In this document: positions 52,930 to 64,000 of the stretch, piece by piece
Numbering within the stretch: position 1 is the stretch's first letter
Layout: each line of letters opens with the position of its first letter
Origin: Unio delphinus
Taxonomy: Eukaryota > Mollusca > Bivalvia > Unionida > Unionidae
Length of the DNA stretch: 64,000 nucleotides
Assembly: GCA_029339505.1 (NCBI GenBank)
Contig: JAQISU010000251.1
Span: 1,700,001 to 1,764,000, forward strand
Reading direction: 5' to 3'
Notes under the pieces: model-generated
Database searches by the model: none
What the model was told of the DNA's origin: nothing
What the model saw: the letters and a program-made list of their open reading frames with translations, nothing else
Position numbers and translations under genes: made by a program

Positions 52930-53530
52930 GCTGTCGTTCTGCTCAACGTTTGATTACTGTCGTTTAAGGCAAAACTTCCACACAACGCATGTAAAGAATG
53001 TCCTCTTCGATGATGATTTTATTGTCGTTTAGCATCGGCCATCATATGAAATACGGATTTCTGCGGTTCACTTTCAGGCCCACATCCATTCCATTCAACA
53101 GATACATGTCTTGAAACCACATGTTCAAATGCCAACGATCCATCAGCCCTAAACTGCGTTCTGGTTTAATATTTTCCCCGACGGTCGTTGTTTCAAAATT
53201 GCATGGATTATCAGTTTCTGTCGTTTCTGTGTCGTTGATGTCCATGGTGTCAGGTCTGCATACCATAGAAGAATCCAGAAGGTGTTCTAGACCGCTTTTC
53301 TGTATGTCATAAAGTTTTCCAGATATGCTATGTAAGATTTAAGTATTCATATTGTTGCTTTCTTTCTTGTTTGTAAGTCAAGCACAAAACAACTTCGCTG
53401 AACAAAGAATGCATGAACTTGTTGAAGGAAGCAATTTTGGCATCTTCCAATGGTATTGTCCACTTTGAGCACCTTGATTTTCAAGTAAAAGTATTTGCTG
53501 ATAAGACCATTGTAATTGTCTGTCTGTCAT
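52930..53530 (-). pseudogene. Decayed F54H12.2-like (virus-type) capsid protein gene
   Basis: On the minus strand, pieces in different frames line up with the F54H12.2-like family, which includes Polinton-associated double-jelly-roll capsid proteins. From 5' to 3': NKFMHSLFSEVVLCL (about 53400-53430), YIAYLENFMTYRKA (about 53290-53335), then an open stretch 53042-53266 ending LLNGMDVGLKVNRRNPYF, then after a stop KIIIEEDILYMRCVEVLP (about 52970-53030). At least two frameshifts and a stop show it is long dead. The hallmark is the LLNGxDVxxK strand. Recognition is by eye and memory of the family. Confidence 0.6.
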
Positions 53531-54609
53531 TTGATTTATAACTGGAAAAAGGATTAGGTAGTCGAGGACGACTCAGTATGAACTTTTACCCATTGTTTAA
53601 AATTAGTAACGAAATATGTCCAATTCTAAGACCATTGTTGTTCTTCTTTTCAGGTTCTTTCTCTAAACGTGGTTAAGAAATTCGTTTCCTCGCGTCAAAG
53701 TGGAATCTTGTAAACCATTCAATGCTTAAGTCACCATCACTTTTAAGATGGGAACTATGGTTTAAAACGCTAACCAATTTTCTATTTGTCAAGCTATTCT
53801 TTGGTACACAGTATACACTAGTTACAATTTGGTTGCACCGTGGGTTTTCCATTCGTGAATAGCATGTTCTGTTCATTATCTCCATTTATACTAATATTGA
53901 CACTCTTAAAAAACGACCTACTGACCTGAACATGATTCTTACTGCTACCTTCAGTGAATGCAGAAGCAGTATTTTTCAGGATAAGTGTGAATAACAAAAA
54001 TAGTAATAGGACCATTCCTGACTACATAAACAATAAATGGATTATTTTATTTAGTTCGTCAGCGTAGCGAAAATACTTGTAAAATGATCGTGGCTGTAAA
54101 CGTTTTTCATAGGTACTATATCAGTGTATTAAAATAAGTTATAAACCACGACAAAATGTAATGTAAATTATTCTGCCGTCACATTTTAGGAAGATGACAC
54201 GCTATATGGAGTCTGAATGCAGTTAAGTTATACAGCCGAGGTCGATTTATTTTAGCAAATGGTTCATAGTCCTGTCTCAGAGTCGAACATCAGTTGGTAA
54301 AGTTACCATGAGACTCACAGGGATACGTGGCCAATTTTACAGTAGCATGGGTTAACTGAGTCACGTCATTTGGCGTCCGAATTTGGCCATTATTTATTTC
54401 ATGAAGATCAAAAATGTGTTTAATTTGATTCTGAGCTTTTCGCATTTCTTGCTCTGCAAATCTTCCGATTATCTTGTTCATCGGCAAGGCTGGCGGATAC
54501 TGTAATTATCGGCAAATCTGACTGATTATTCTATTTATTGACAAATCTATCGAGTTTGTAAGAATACATCACAAACAAGAGCCTTTACAATATTTGTCTT
54601 TGTGTTACA
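53531..54609. other. No confident gene; possible relic ORFs
   Basis: Minus-strand frame 53818-54015 begins with a signal-peptide-like stretch (MVLLLFLLFTLILKNTASAF) and could be the first exon of a secreted protein. The overlapping frame 53673-53885 is in another register. 54290-54487 (-) is a 65-codon frame without a domain. None is supported beyond openness. Confidence 0.3.
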
Positions 54610-54843
54610 AATATTGGAACAACTTTGTCGCAGTGTTTCGGCGCTTCCTGTGCAATCACAAGGCCAAAGGAGCTGGTTGATAATCTGGTGAAGAACTACG
54701 GCACAATGGGCTACAGGATGTCCATCAAAGTCCATATCCTTGCTGCTCATGTTGATAAATACAAGAGGAAAGTGGGAGCTTACTCGGAGAAGCATGGTCA
54801 GCGCTACCACAAGAATATACTGGACTTTGAAAGCCGCTACTAA
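54610..54843 (+). pseudogene. Transposon-type protein fragment
   Basis: About 72 codons ending at TAA 54841. The motif MSIKVHILAAHVDKYK then YSEKHGQRYHKNILDFESRY belongs to a conserved tail (SxKxHxLxxHxD ... SExxGxRxHxxIxxxExRY) that I associate with transposon-derived proteins common in invertebrate genomes. Only this C-terminal piece is present. Family name not certain. Confidence 0.4.
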
Positions 54844-54949
54844 GAAGAGTATTACGAGAACACAAGGATATATACATGTTCGTTTAACGATTTTTTATTC
54901 TGGCTTTAATGGCCGAAGCGGAATCAGTCTTATAGTTGTGGTCAGTTTT

Positions 54950-55560
54950 TAATTTTGGTGGATTGTTTTATTCGAATTATTATTCGCTGAAATTTCAGAG
55001 TGCTCAATAATACTCTTGGACTGAAACATTCATTAGTAAATATAGTGAATTCACACCAGGGCACTTGGGATTATATTATTGTTGTACATCAACAGACTGC
55101 TAGCATATCGCCACATTCAATACCATTAGAATATTAACACATTCAAGACTACTGGCACATCTACAAAATCAATATTGGAATTTATTTGGAATGCGTTCAT
55201 AGTCAAAGATTTTCTGTAATGCGTTGTGTTATTGAGCTCTCTCTGATCTTGTTAGTTTCAAGATAGACAAACTTGTGTTTGGTCCTTAGCATTACGTCCA
55301 TTATAATAATTTTCTGCGTCCTTTACTTCTACAAGCTGCAACGTAAAAAGTGACGTCTCCATCGGACATGTTAAACTCGTAATAGGATTTATTGAATTAG
55401 TTATTTTGGGACATGATCTTGCTTCCAATGTACTTAACGTGAGACAGACATTACACTTCAAACTGTGATGATGGGTGGAGTGTCTTAAGCGATCGTCGTC
55501 TTTTTCTTTGAGTTCTCATTTCAATGTCTCTAACATGTATCTCACAAATCTGCAATGAAC
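54950..55560. repeat. Duplicated block C, copy 1
   Basis: Aligns with 61070-61770: TTTGTTCTTT-type AT flanks, 'CATTAGTAAATATAGTGAATTCA' versus 'TTAGTATTTATAGTGAATTCA', 'GTACATCAACA', and 'GCACATCTAC'. It contains, on the minus strand at 55258-55461, a 67-codon frame with a paralogue at 61382-61588. The start of the shared peptide is HHSxKCxVxLxLS. Could be an exon of an unrecognised secreted Cys-containing protein. Confidence 0.6.
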
Positions 55561-55903
55561 CCTACTGCTACATGTATCCGACAAATCTGCAATGAACAAT
55601 GCTGCTATTTTTGTTTTGTCATATAAGAATCTAAACGTACATGTAAGCGTACTAAATATTCTAAATATTCTGATTTGTCAATTTGTGCGTGTCCCGAATG
55701 TTACTTCAGTCATACGACATTAAATATGACACTACATTGGTAGAACTGATGAATGAAAACATTTTTTCTAATGAACAATTCCAACAGCGAATTTACCCTG
55801 GTTGTGTGAAACTCATTAAAATGGTAACCGAATCTTAATGTCTCGCTGTCCTATAATGACGCAAAAATTGCGTCTGGCTTTTCCGTTTTTTACCATCCCT
55901 TCT

Positions 55904-56034
<131 letters not shown>

Positions 56035-56265
56035 TATAATGTTAAAGCGATAACGTTATCTTTCCCAAAATCTCTCTCGCACTCACAATGAAATAATAAT
56101 AATAATAAAAATAATAACAATAAATGATGTATGTGTAGTATGTAGCTACCTTGTCAAAGAAACTAAAAAGGGTAACCTGCTATCTGTTTGACACACACAC
56201 ACATACACACACACGAACATTCTATAGCATGATTTATAATTAAATCATACTAATATTTGTTTCCG

Positions 56266-56325
56266 CTCTAACACACCACTCTAACACACTGCTCTAATAC
56301 ACCACTCTAACACACCACTCCAAAT
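56266..56325. repeat. 15-bp minisatellite
   Basis: Four to five copies of CTCTAACACACCA-type units. Confidence 0.8.
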
Positions 56326-57669
56326 ATTGAATCGTTGCAAAATGTATACTTGAAATAGAAAGCTTGGTGATAATTAGGTATTATTTTTTTTACTCCATAA
56401 CCTGTGCCATAGGTTTTAGAATTTTTGCTTTTAATGCATTAATTTGACATGATCCCAGTAGGTAATGATGCCATTCATGTGGTAGGCTACTGCATTCATT
56501 TGAGATGATCACAATAGGCAATGATGCCATACATGTGGTAGGTTAGTCAGTAAGAGAGGACCCGTCGAAGTTACAATACACTTCAGACATTACTTGCATT
56601 TACTCCAAAAAGGTGTTGAAAATAATGTTTATCTTTATAAATGTAAAAGAATGTTCTTGTGATGCTACTTTCTTTGCACTCTCACCACATGAGTCAAGAT
56701 AAAAGGTAAATACATAAGTAGTTGTGTGAACATTATGGTTAACTATTTTCATTCTCTTCAGCATCACCAGGAATGAAGCATCACGAGGAATGAACATTTT
56801 TGCAGACCATGCCACTTATAGTACCACAGCATCCCAAGGAATGAACATTTACGCATAACATACCATTTAGAGTTCTAAAGCATAATGAATAAAATTCTCT
56901 TTATAAATTTAACTGTTAATGTATATTTATTATGTATATTTATTAAAATGGTTTATATTATTACCCACCAACATTGACCATAAAGACGACTACAAATCAA
57001 CCCATTAATATCCCATTTATTTGCAGATTTTCAACGTCACATTTTGTTCCCCGAGTGACTACTTTCTATAAAAAGTCTTTCCCAACTAATATCAGTGGGA
57101 TAGATTAGTTAACTTCTTATGTATACAGTCTTTATCCGAGATAATGAAATCGTAGTTTTTACACAATTAGTCATTCTACACAGTGTTATAAAGTATATTA
57201 ACACCTAACGAATACATTGTGTTGGTTAATTGCTTTGAATGTTTGCATCATCATCTCCAATAATCATTAGCATCTGTCCCTTTCTGTTTATCAGAAACAT
57301 TCTTGAAACAGAAAAAGCAAGATAATTTTTTTCCAAAATAATACAGGATAATAAATCAAATATCTTTAATAATCTCCTGATGATTTTGTAGTTAACTCCA
57401 TTTCGTATTTCTGTTTTTACTATATTAATTTGTATGTTATAGTACCTAATGCAGAGGTCTCTTTCCGTGCGACGGACCACAGTGCAGTTTGCTGTCTGTT
57501 GACACATTTATGAAAGGTTGGCGGGCCTGAAATAACAAAACTTTTAGAGTGCCCTAGTCTGGGATGGGAGCCTTATGTTTGACGACTCTGATTTAAATAA
57601 TGTTTTACATAAAATGAATGTCCCCTACCCCCAACAACATGGCCTTAATTAAGTATTTTTAAAAACATA
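56326..57669. other. Non-coding DNA with short local duplications
   Basis: Local repeats: GATGCCATTCATGTGGTAGG (56468) and GATGCCATACATGTGGTAGG (56523); AGGAATGAACATTT at 56787 and 56837. No gene. Confidence 0.45.
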
Positions 57670-57675
57670 ATTGCC

Positions 57676-57709
57676 TATTATTATTATTTGTATTATTATT
57701 ATTATTATA

Positions 57710-57769
<60 letters not shown>

Positions 57770-57770
57770 G
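57676..57770. repeat. (ATT)n microsatellite
   Basis: Nearly pure ATT repeats; counterpart of the tract at 4947-5041 in the duplicated unit. Confidence 0.95.
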
Positions 57771-58530
57771 TCTATAGACCTTGGGTCTCAAAACATTTCG
57801 CGAAACGGACTGCATTTCAGTTTTGTTCTTACTCACGGTTTTTATACATTTTGTCTCCATTTTTCACTACCAGTCAGCCCATGATCTGAAAGGGTAACGG
57901 ACTATGTTGGACGGCATGTGTTGTGGCTTGATGGCCTATGTTTGACAACAACCTCTCCTAAGTATTTAAAACTAGAATCTACATCTATTAATTTCTGCAT
58001 AAGTTTTGTTATATAGTGTCCCAGCACTTGGATGGATACTATGTCTGTTGACTACAATCAAACCTTGCATTTACCAAAAAATATTATGTACAATGGGGTA
58101 GTGAGCATTTAATCAAGACCTTTTATTCTATGTTTGGTCATAACCGACAATATAATCATAGTCTATTTTAGTAAACTTGAAATGAAATCAAAGAGTGTCA
58201 CAGATAGGTACGATATTGTCATGGGATATGTATGATATTCAAGGTAACCCTTCCGTGTAAATGCCCTGTATTAGAACACTGCAAGATTGCATAGCTGTTT
58301 TATGAAAATTATAGTTTTGTGTGAAGAAGAAGATACAGAAAGTAGAATATTCTTCACTACATGAGCAGTTGTATAATGTTAATGGAACTCATAGAAAAGG
58401 TAGAAACATTTTATTCCTGTAAATGGAATAATACTAAAGTAGTCCCATTCATCGAGAAAGATGTCGGACTGATACTTGGCGGAACTTTCATATATAGTTT
58501 TCTTTAAAAACCTAAGTCTTACTTTTATGT
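57771..58530. repeat. Duplicated unit B, copy at 57.8-58.5 kb
   Basis: Aligns with 5042-6977. It contains the uninterrupted equivalent of the LTR-element target site (GATGTCGGACTGATACTTGG at about 58459), which gives the empty-site comparison. Confidence 0.8.
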
Positions 58531-58679
58531 ACAAGGCTATAGATAAATGTAGTACGACCTGTTTTAATTTACCATCAAACATTCAATGCGCATGCGCCAT
58601 TTATGCATGTTGTCGTTAAGATACCATCTGAACGACACAAACAAACCGCCATTTAGAACTAGAAACAGATCTTCTTGAG
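58531..58679 (+). promoter_or_regulatory. Promoter/first-exon cassette, copy c (splice donor at 58680)
   Basis: TGCGCATGCGCC at 58587-58598, CAAACCGCCATTTAGAACTA as in copy a, and AGATCTTCTTGAG|GTAAGT with GT at 58680. No GIMAP exon follows before the next cassette at 62.8 kb. Confidence 0.5.
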
Positions 58680-58680
58680 G

Positions 58681-61069
58681 TAAGTTGAAAATGGTAAGAT
58701 AGACATAATTGCAAGTATGTGGTGGGTGAATCATACATGTATCGTCGATATACTTTCTTTTAGTGTGGGGACACGAAAGCGTGTATATATATGCATGAAT
58801 GTCTGCGAGATGTATGTTACGTTGCGTCTTGGCCATATTTTGGAGATTGTTTCTTTCTCGTTCTAACTTCGACACCAACAAACAGTAGCTTCATCAAATA
58901 CGTGTTGTGCCCATCATATGCAAACCGAAATATGAATTCATATTACACGAATAGCAACAAATCTCAAGCTTAAATCTTCTACATAAATATCCGTCCTTTA
59001 CATTTTAAATTTCTACTCAGATTTTACGACTATTGGTCGAGAAATTGATTACCGGTACATCAAAATGAATGCATGGTGCGAATATTCTCTTAAAGAAAGC
59101 AATTGGATATACAATTAACTGTCGGAATGGCCTACGGTGCTGCAGTAGGAGAGCAAATTGTATTTAGAAAATCTTGCGAAGATAAACAATAAAAAGTTTA
59201 GATTAGATATTTTGCCTCCTTGTTTTGAGTCTTTGGCTGCATGTTGATGTTGAACTATACAATGAATTACATCCCGAATGTATGATTTTAACATTTTGAA
59301 CAAATATTTGCTATTTATATTTAATTTGCACTGTCTCTCAAAATATACAAGAAACAAAGAGTAAATAATTCCACATATTGTAATTCATGAATAGTTGTTT
59401 TCCGGTTATTTGTATACAGAAGGTCATATTACCCATGACACAGTCATTTGCCGTCGATCTAAGTCACTTATAAGGGACATTTTCATAATATTGTCAAGAG
59501 GTCGATTTTTAGAACATAAAACAAAATCGTAAACAAGGTTAGGCTTTCAACCTAATATTTAGTAAATATCTTAAAAATGACGACAGTCAAGTAGGCCGAA
59601 ACTCTACCATCAAAGACGGACAAATTCAGGCACACATTATAAAATTAAATATGCATAACATCTCCCCCCAAAAGAAAAAAGGAACATTTGCATAAATATG
59701 TATGACAATATAATAATTATAATACCATAGAAAGATGTATTATGAATGTACCGAAATATGCACCAAAAGAGAGTTCCATACACGTGAATGTGTATCTGCA
59801 TGAAAATTGTCCTTTCTTTGTTATATCTGATGTCAATGTTGCATCCATGCGACATTAAATTTCACTTAAAAATATCTGATATTTAATTTTCATGTTATTA
59901 ATGACAGTAAGGCGGTTGCTGTCACTGAATACAATAACCTGATATGGCTTTGAACTAACATAGACTTCAAAGTGTCGCAAAGTCAATAAAAATGCAAAGC
60001 ATTACTTCTCTATTGTGGCGTAAATGTTGTGCTTATGTTCGTTTTTAAAAAAAGGACACACCATATTTAATTTATTGAATCAATAGTCTACTAAGCCCTA
60101 CATCACTTGCATCAAGAGACATTTGAAATAAATGCCTAAAGTATGGAGTTGAAAAATATTTGTGCATTATTAAGTATGGCCTTTAACTTTTCATATGATC
60201 AGGGACACCGGATATATCGGTGATGTTTGGATTTCTCGCCCAACAGATTTGTCAGTATCTAGGCATGTATTGATTTGCAATAGTATCCCGCCGTACCTAA
60301 CATTGCATCATTGCATTTTTCTGATAGGCACTGAGAATTCAGAGATGGCCTTGACCTTAACGACTTCAAGATTAATTTATGTCCTAAATGTTTAATAAAT
60401 GCTCACTTTTACCTAGATTAATTGTGAAATTTGCATCAGTGAGGCGATCAAAGAACTTCCATACGGTTTCCAAGTGATCTTTCCAATTGTCGTTGAAAAT
60501 GATTAAGTCACTGGCGTGCGTTTCACACTTATCTATGCTATATGTTTTTATATCCAATAAACGGCTTGTATTGACGGATAATTTTTATACTAAAGCACGT
60601 CACTTTCTATTGATGACGTCCATATTGAGTTACAATGCCATAAATTTGTTTGCTCTATCAGTGAGCGGAGTGTGTTAGAATCTTTTCAAAAGGTCAAAAG
60701 TGGTGACAATTAGAAGTTCCAATCTCAAAATTGCAGTCATCGATTATTCGCGCTGGAAATGAAACCGTTTGGTCAAAATAATGACCTTGCATAGTCAGTA
60801 CACATATGGAACGTGTTATCTGGATAGACATAATGGTACACTATATACTCCAGCTACTTGTATATGCTTCAATGAAAAAACATTCCACAGCCAAAAAATT
60901 GAATGTCTTTTCTCAAACATTTGTGCTTGAGATGATTCATTACGTAAACTATGCTGATTCACAGGTGTAGAATCTACAATTTGAACTTTATGGTAGATTT
61001 TAATTGTTAGTGTTTTAAAATTACGGAATGTTTGTTCATAGTTACTTAACATCTGCTTAAAATCATTCG
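58681..61069. other. Non-coding DNA
   Basis: 58682-59220 is intron-like sequence shared with 41558-41960 and 62957-63290. 59540-59650 resembles the opening unit at 100-200 (CTCTACC(A/T)TCAA). Nothing else recognised. Confidence 0.45.
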
Positions 61070-61770
61070 ATTTTTAATTTGGGTGGAATTATTTATTCAA
61101 ATTATTAATCACTGGAATTACAAAGTGCTCAGTAATATCATTGGACTAAAACATTAATTAGTATTTATAGTGAATTCAATAAAAGACATTTGGAATATAC
61201 TATTGTGGTACATCAACAAAATCTTGGAATATCGCCACAGAGAAGGCCATTGATACCTTATCACATTCTAGACTACATGCACATCTACACATTCAATATT
61301 GGAATTTAGTTTTAACTCTTTCATAGTCAACAATGTTCTGTAACGCATCTCTGTCTTTAGCCCTGTCTGATCAAGTTAGTTTCAGGATAGACAATTACAC
61401 TTATTTGCGACCTCTAACTCTAAGATGTTGCAACGGGTGGTGTTTCCATCGCATATGTCAAACTCGTCATAATATTGTTCAACGCGATGAATTATGTCAG
61501 CTATTTTGAAAGGTGTTAATTCTTCCCGCCTACTAAGTTCCAGCCAGACATGACACTTAAAACTGTGATGATGAGTGGAGTGTCTCAAGTGATCGTCCTC
61601 TTTTCCTTTGGAACGTCATTTCAATTTCCCAACCAGGTATCACACAAATATACAATGAACTCTGATACTTTCAGCGTGTACGTGTAAACGATGATTTTAA
61701 ATAATTTGGAAGTCAAGTTTTCGCGTGTTCTGAATGTTACTTCAGTCAGTGAAATCAAGCTGGTTAATTA
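61070..61770. repeat. Duplicated block C, copy 2
   Basis: Counterpart of 54950-55560, about 6.1 kb apart. Minus-strand frame 61382-61588 (68 codons) begins MRHSTHHHSFKCHVWLELS and ends in a Cys pair (NKCNCLS). Confidence 0.6.
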
Positions 61771-61779
61771 TGTTGTCTC

Positions 61780-62789
61780 CAACTGCAAACAAACGTTTTA
61801 TCTATCCAATACATATTATGAACATTTTGCAAAATAGGATTCGGAGCGTTTATCAAGATTTTTTAATTCTAAGTTTGGTTATACCATAGCAATAGACTTA
61901 TTTCTGAATCATACAGTTATCTCTGAATTGCACAATTGGTTGATACCTAATACTTGTTTGAGTAAAAGCTTAGATACTGACTGTGGTATTTCATCAACTA
62001 TAAAACTTTAATTTCCAGGAATGCATATTACAATAATACTCGCTAAGCGAGCAGTTGTATGTAATATTTAGTGTGAGAAGGAGGTTTATTGCTTCTAATT
62101 ATGTTATGTGTTGAATATTGCAAGGCAAATAATCAAAATCATAAAAAGTAGATTTTCACTTTTACCGTTACCGTACGACGTACCTGATAATTTTTAAAAA
62201 TAGAAAGAGCAACATAAAAGTAAATCAGAGGTAAAAACAAATATTTACTAGCAAGAAAAAAATACTATACCTACGTGAAAGATACAACCTTGCCCCCCCC
62301 CCTCAATCCAACATAAATAAAACAGATCGAAAAGCTCGAAATATTTATGCTGCTGGTCTTTATTAATACCTGGTACTGCTTTTAGAAAGGGTTTATAAGG
62401 GTCATACACCAGTATTGATTATATTACATTAAACTTAAAAAAAAACACAGTGTCACAAACAATTAAGATACTAATCATGAGATATGTACGATATTGAAGG
62501 TAGCCTTTCCGTACAAATGCCTTGTATTAGAGCACTGCAAGATTGCATAGCTGTTATATGAGAATTGTAGTTTTATTCGAAGGAATAGATACAGAAAGTG
62601 GAATATTATTCACTACATGAGTAGTGGCCTCACGTTAATGGAACTCATACAGAAAGTAGAAAGCTTGTATTCATGTAAACGGAATAATACTAAACTAGTC
62701 CTGTTGATCTAAAGGAATGTAGGACAACTAATTGGAGGAACAGTTAGGTATCGGTTTCTTTCAAGGCTGACTTTTATTGTTCGAAATAA
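61780..62789. repeat. Duplicated unit B, copy at 61.8-62.8 kb
   Basis: Aligns with 5340-6977 and 17640-18126, including the C-rich tract (62292-62303) before 'CTCAATCCAACATAAATAAA'. Confidence 0.75.
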
Positions 62790-62955
62790 CTATATTACGA
62801 CCAGTTTTCAGTATAATTTATCATTGTTTTGTTTTTAAATAATGCGCATGTGCAATTGATAGTCTTCAATTTGCGCATGCTGTTTTTAAGATACTGTCCG
62901 CCGATCACAAAGAAACAGCCATTTATTAGTATCGCAAGGAAGAGATCTTCTTAAG
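62790..62955 (+). promoter_or_regulatory. Promoter/first-exon cassette, copy d (splice donor at 62956)
   Basis: TGCGCATGTGCA at 62843-62854 and TTGCGCATGC further on, then AGATCTTCTTAAG|GTAAGT. Nearly identical to copy b downstream of the LINE site. Confidence 0.5.
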
Positions 62956-62956
62956 G

Positions 62957-63532
62957 TAAGTTGGAAACGGTTAAGATACGCTTATAAGCAAGGATGTTGT
63001 GGATAATTTATACAGGTATCGTGACGTTGCCATGCAACGCTAAATTTGGGTTCATATTACACGAATAACTTTAAATCTGAAGCTTGAAACTTCTACATAA
63101 ATATCTGTTCTGGACATTTTAAAATTCTACTCATCCTCCACGGCGAGGACAGTGGTCGCATTTAATGTTACTGTCGGAATTTGTCTAAGGATGTTGCGGT
63201 TGGAAATAAATTTATAATTTGATAATCTTGCAAAAAGTAAAAACAATAAAAGTCTTATAGCAGATACATTGCCTCTTTGCAAGAGTGAAAGACAGTAACT
63301 CTTGTAAAGTTTAAGAAATACTTTTTTCTATCTAGAATACAAAGTGAAATTGAGAACAAAGAATTTACATATTATGTGACTTGAATTCCAAAATAATCAA
63401 AGAATTGATTAATCATTTAAAGTCTTGAATAAAACTGAGTACAATTACATAATAAACCAACAATCTGACGGCGATAATCTATTATTGATCCTAATGTGTT
63501 GATGTGCTAAGTCTTTTGTTCAATAATACAAA
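62957..63532. other. Non-coding intron-like DNA up to second Polinton
   Basis: The first 330 bases duplicate 41558-41960. The remainder is AT-rich without features and ends at the terminus of the second Polinton at 63533. Confidence 0.5.
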
Positions 63533-63833
63533 AGCAGCAGAGAGGGTGAACAGACCACGTTTTCAAGCAAAAATAAGGCTTCCAGATAAGGTTTTCGAAC
63601 AAAATATGGCCTATAGACTACGTTTTCAGACAAAAAATAAGACTTCCAACAAATCTCATTTAACCCAAAAAAGTCTCCATTTTTGCAAAAACGGAGATTT
63701 TACGATTTTTTAATCAATTTTGCTCGCAACGATGTGGTCATCCACCCTCTCTGCTGCTAAAGTTTTCAGTTCTGGGTTAATAATTCTTTTACGATTTTAA
63801 CCGAATATTTGATCAAGTCCGATACGATATCGT

Positions 63834-63857
63834 GTCCCAGACCTTGTCTGGGGACGG
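63834..63857. other. Small hairpin at the inner TIR edge of Polinton 2
   Basis: GTCCCAGAC and GTCTGGGGAC are inverted around a 3-base loop between the TIR-borne ATPase tail and the penton stop codon. Could act as a transcription end. Confidence 0.5.
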
Positions 63858-63865
63858 AAATCCTT

Positions 63866-64000
63866 TTAAGACTTCACAAACAGACTAATCGCTAACACCT
63901 CATCTTGTAGATCAATCAAATTATTTGACTGGTCTGTGAGTTTGAAATTAATTTTCGTTAGCGAATCATTATGGCATCGCATATAGACAGGATTAACCGG
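63866..64000 (-). CDS. Penton-like minor capsid protein, C-terminal fragment (Polinton 2)
   Basis: About 44 codons, truncated by the window edge. Stop at 63866-63868. The last strands read AISLFVKS, close to the C-terminus of the 38347-39696 protein (AISLFVRS), and the DNA matches 39565-39696 in inverted orientation with scattered substitutions. The frame is open as far as can be seen. Confidence 0.85.
   Translation of the reverse strand, partial: PVNPVYMRCHNDSLTKINFKLTDQSNNLIDLQDEVLAISLFVKS

Larger units (their letters stand above)
63533..64000. mobile_element. Second Polinton, left end (continues beyond the window)
   Basis: Terminus AGCAGCAGAGAGGGTG at 63533, inverted copy CCACCCTCTCTGCTGCT at about 63741-63757, then GTTTTCAGTTCTGGGTTAAT and ACCGAATATTTGATCAAGTC as in element 1's TIR. 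The middle of the TIR differs strongly, so this is a different subfamily. Just inside lies the 3' end of a penton gene on the minus strand, so its order is inverted relative to element 1. Confidence 0.85.

Overview
The window looks like nuclear DNA of an invertebrate animal, most likely a mollusc. It is AT-rich, mostly non-coding, full of microsatellites and minisatellites, and carries a small tandem array of AIG1/GIMAP-type GTPase genes, a family expanded in molluscs. The species call is inference; no rRNA or mitochondrial marker is present.

Host framework. One apparently intact terminal GIMAP exon lies at 1224-2426 (+). Two decayed paralogues lie at 12130-13256 and 45721-48569, the latter split by a 1.63-kb insertion. 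Between them are repeated upstream cassettes with an NRF1-like palindrome and a conserved splice donor (about 7.0, 24.1/41.5, 58.6 and 62.9 kb). These read as promoter plus first exon of the same or a neighbouring gene family. Much of the remaining unique-looking DNA (0.1-7, 43.9-49, 54.9-63 kb) is diverged segmental duplication.

Nested mobile DNA. One copy of the host unit was hit several times. A Ty3/gypsy-like LTR element (18127-24042, target duplication GTAG) has integrase upstream of reverse transcriptase. A truncated LINE (24213-24428 and 40012-41481) has a 12-bp target duplication. Inside that LINE is a 15.6-kb Polinton/Maverick (24429-40006, target duplication TGAGT, TIRs about 292 bp). 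A second, related Polinton starts at 63533 and runs out of the window in the opposite gene orientation. A third, much older virus-like relic is a broken F54H12.2-like capsid gene near 53 kb. Other relics are a CR1-like LINE 3' end (44.45-45.25 kb), a LINE reverse-transcriptase end (50.49-51.40 kb) and a transposon-protein fragment (54.6 kb).

The Polinton. Left to right it has: packaging ATPase (-), DUF5679-phospholipase A2 (+), retroviral-type integrase (+), a PolB/SF1-helicase/HNH replication protein (-), a Cys-rich protein, a NUMOD/HNH homing-type endonuclease, three proteins of unknown function or weak resemblance (the last pVI-like), a double-jelly-roll major capsid protein, a pX-like core protein, an adenain-like protease, a fibre-like protein, a two-TM protein and a penton-like minor capsid protein (all +). 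This is a nearly complete virion-forming gene set. Only the replication gene is visibly interrupted, by one in-frame TGA and one homopolymer frameshift. The most unusual signals are the polymerase-helicase-HNH fusion, a 12-bp palindrome (AACGCTAGCGTT) scattered through coding and non-coding parts of the element, a duplicated 32-bp leader before two genes, a strong 13-bp-stem hairpin, and an inverted copy of the end motif inside each TIR.
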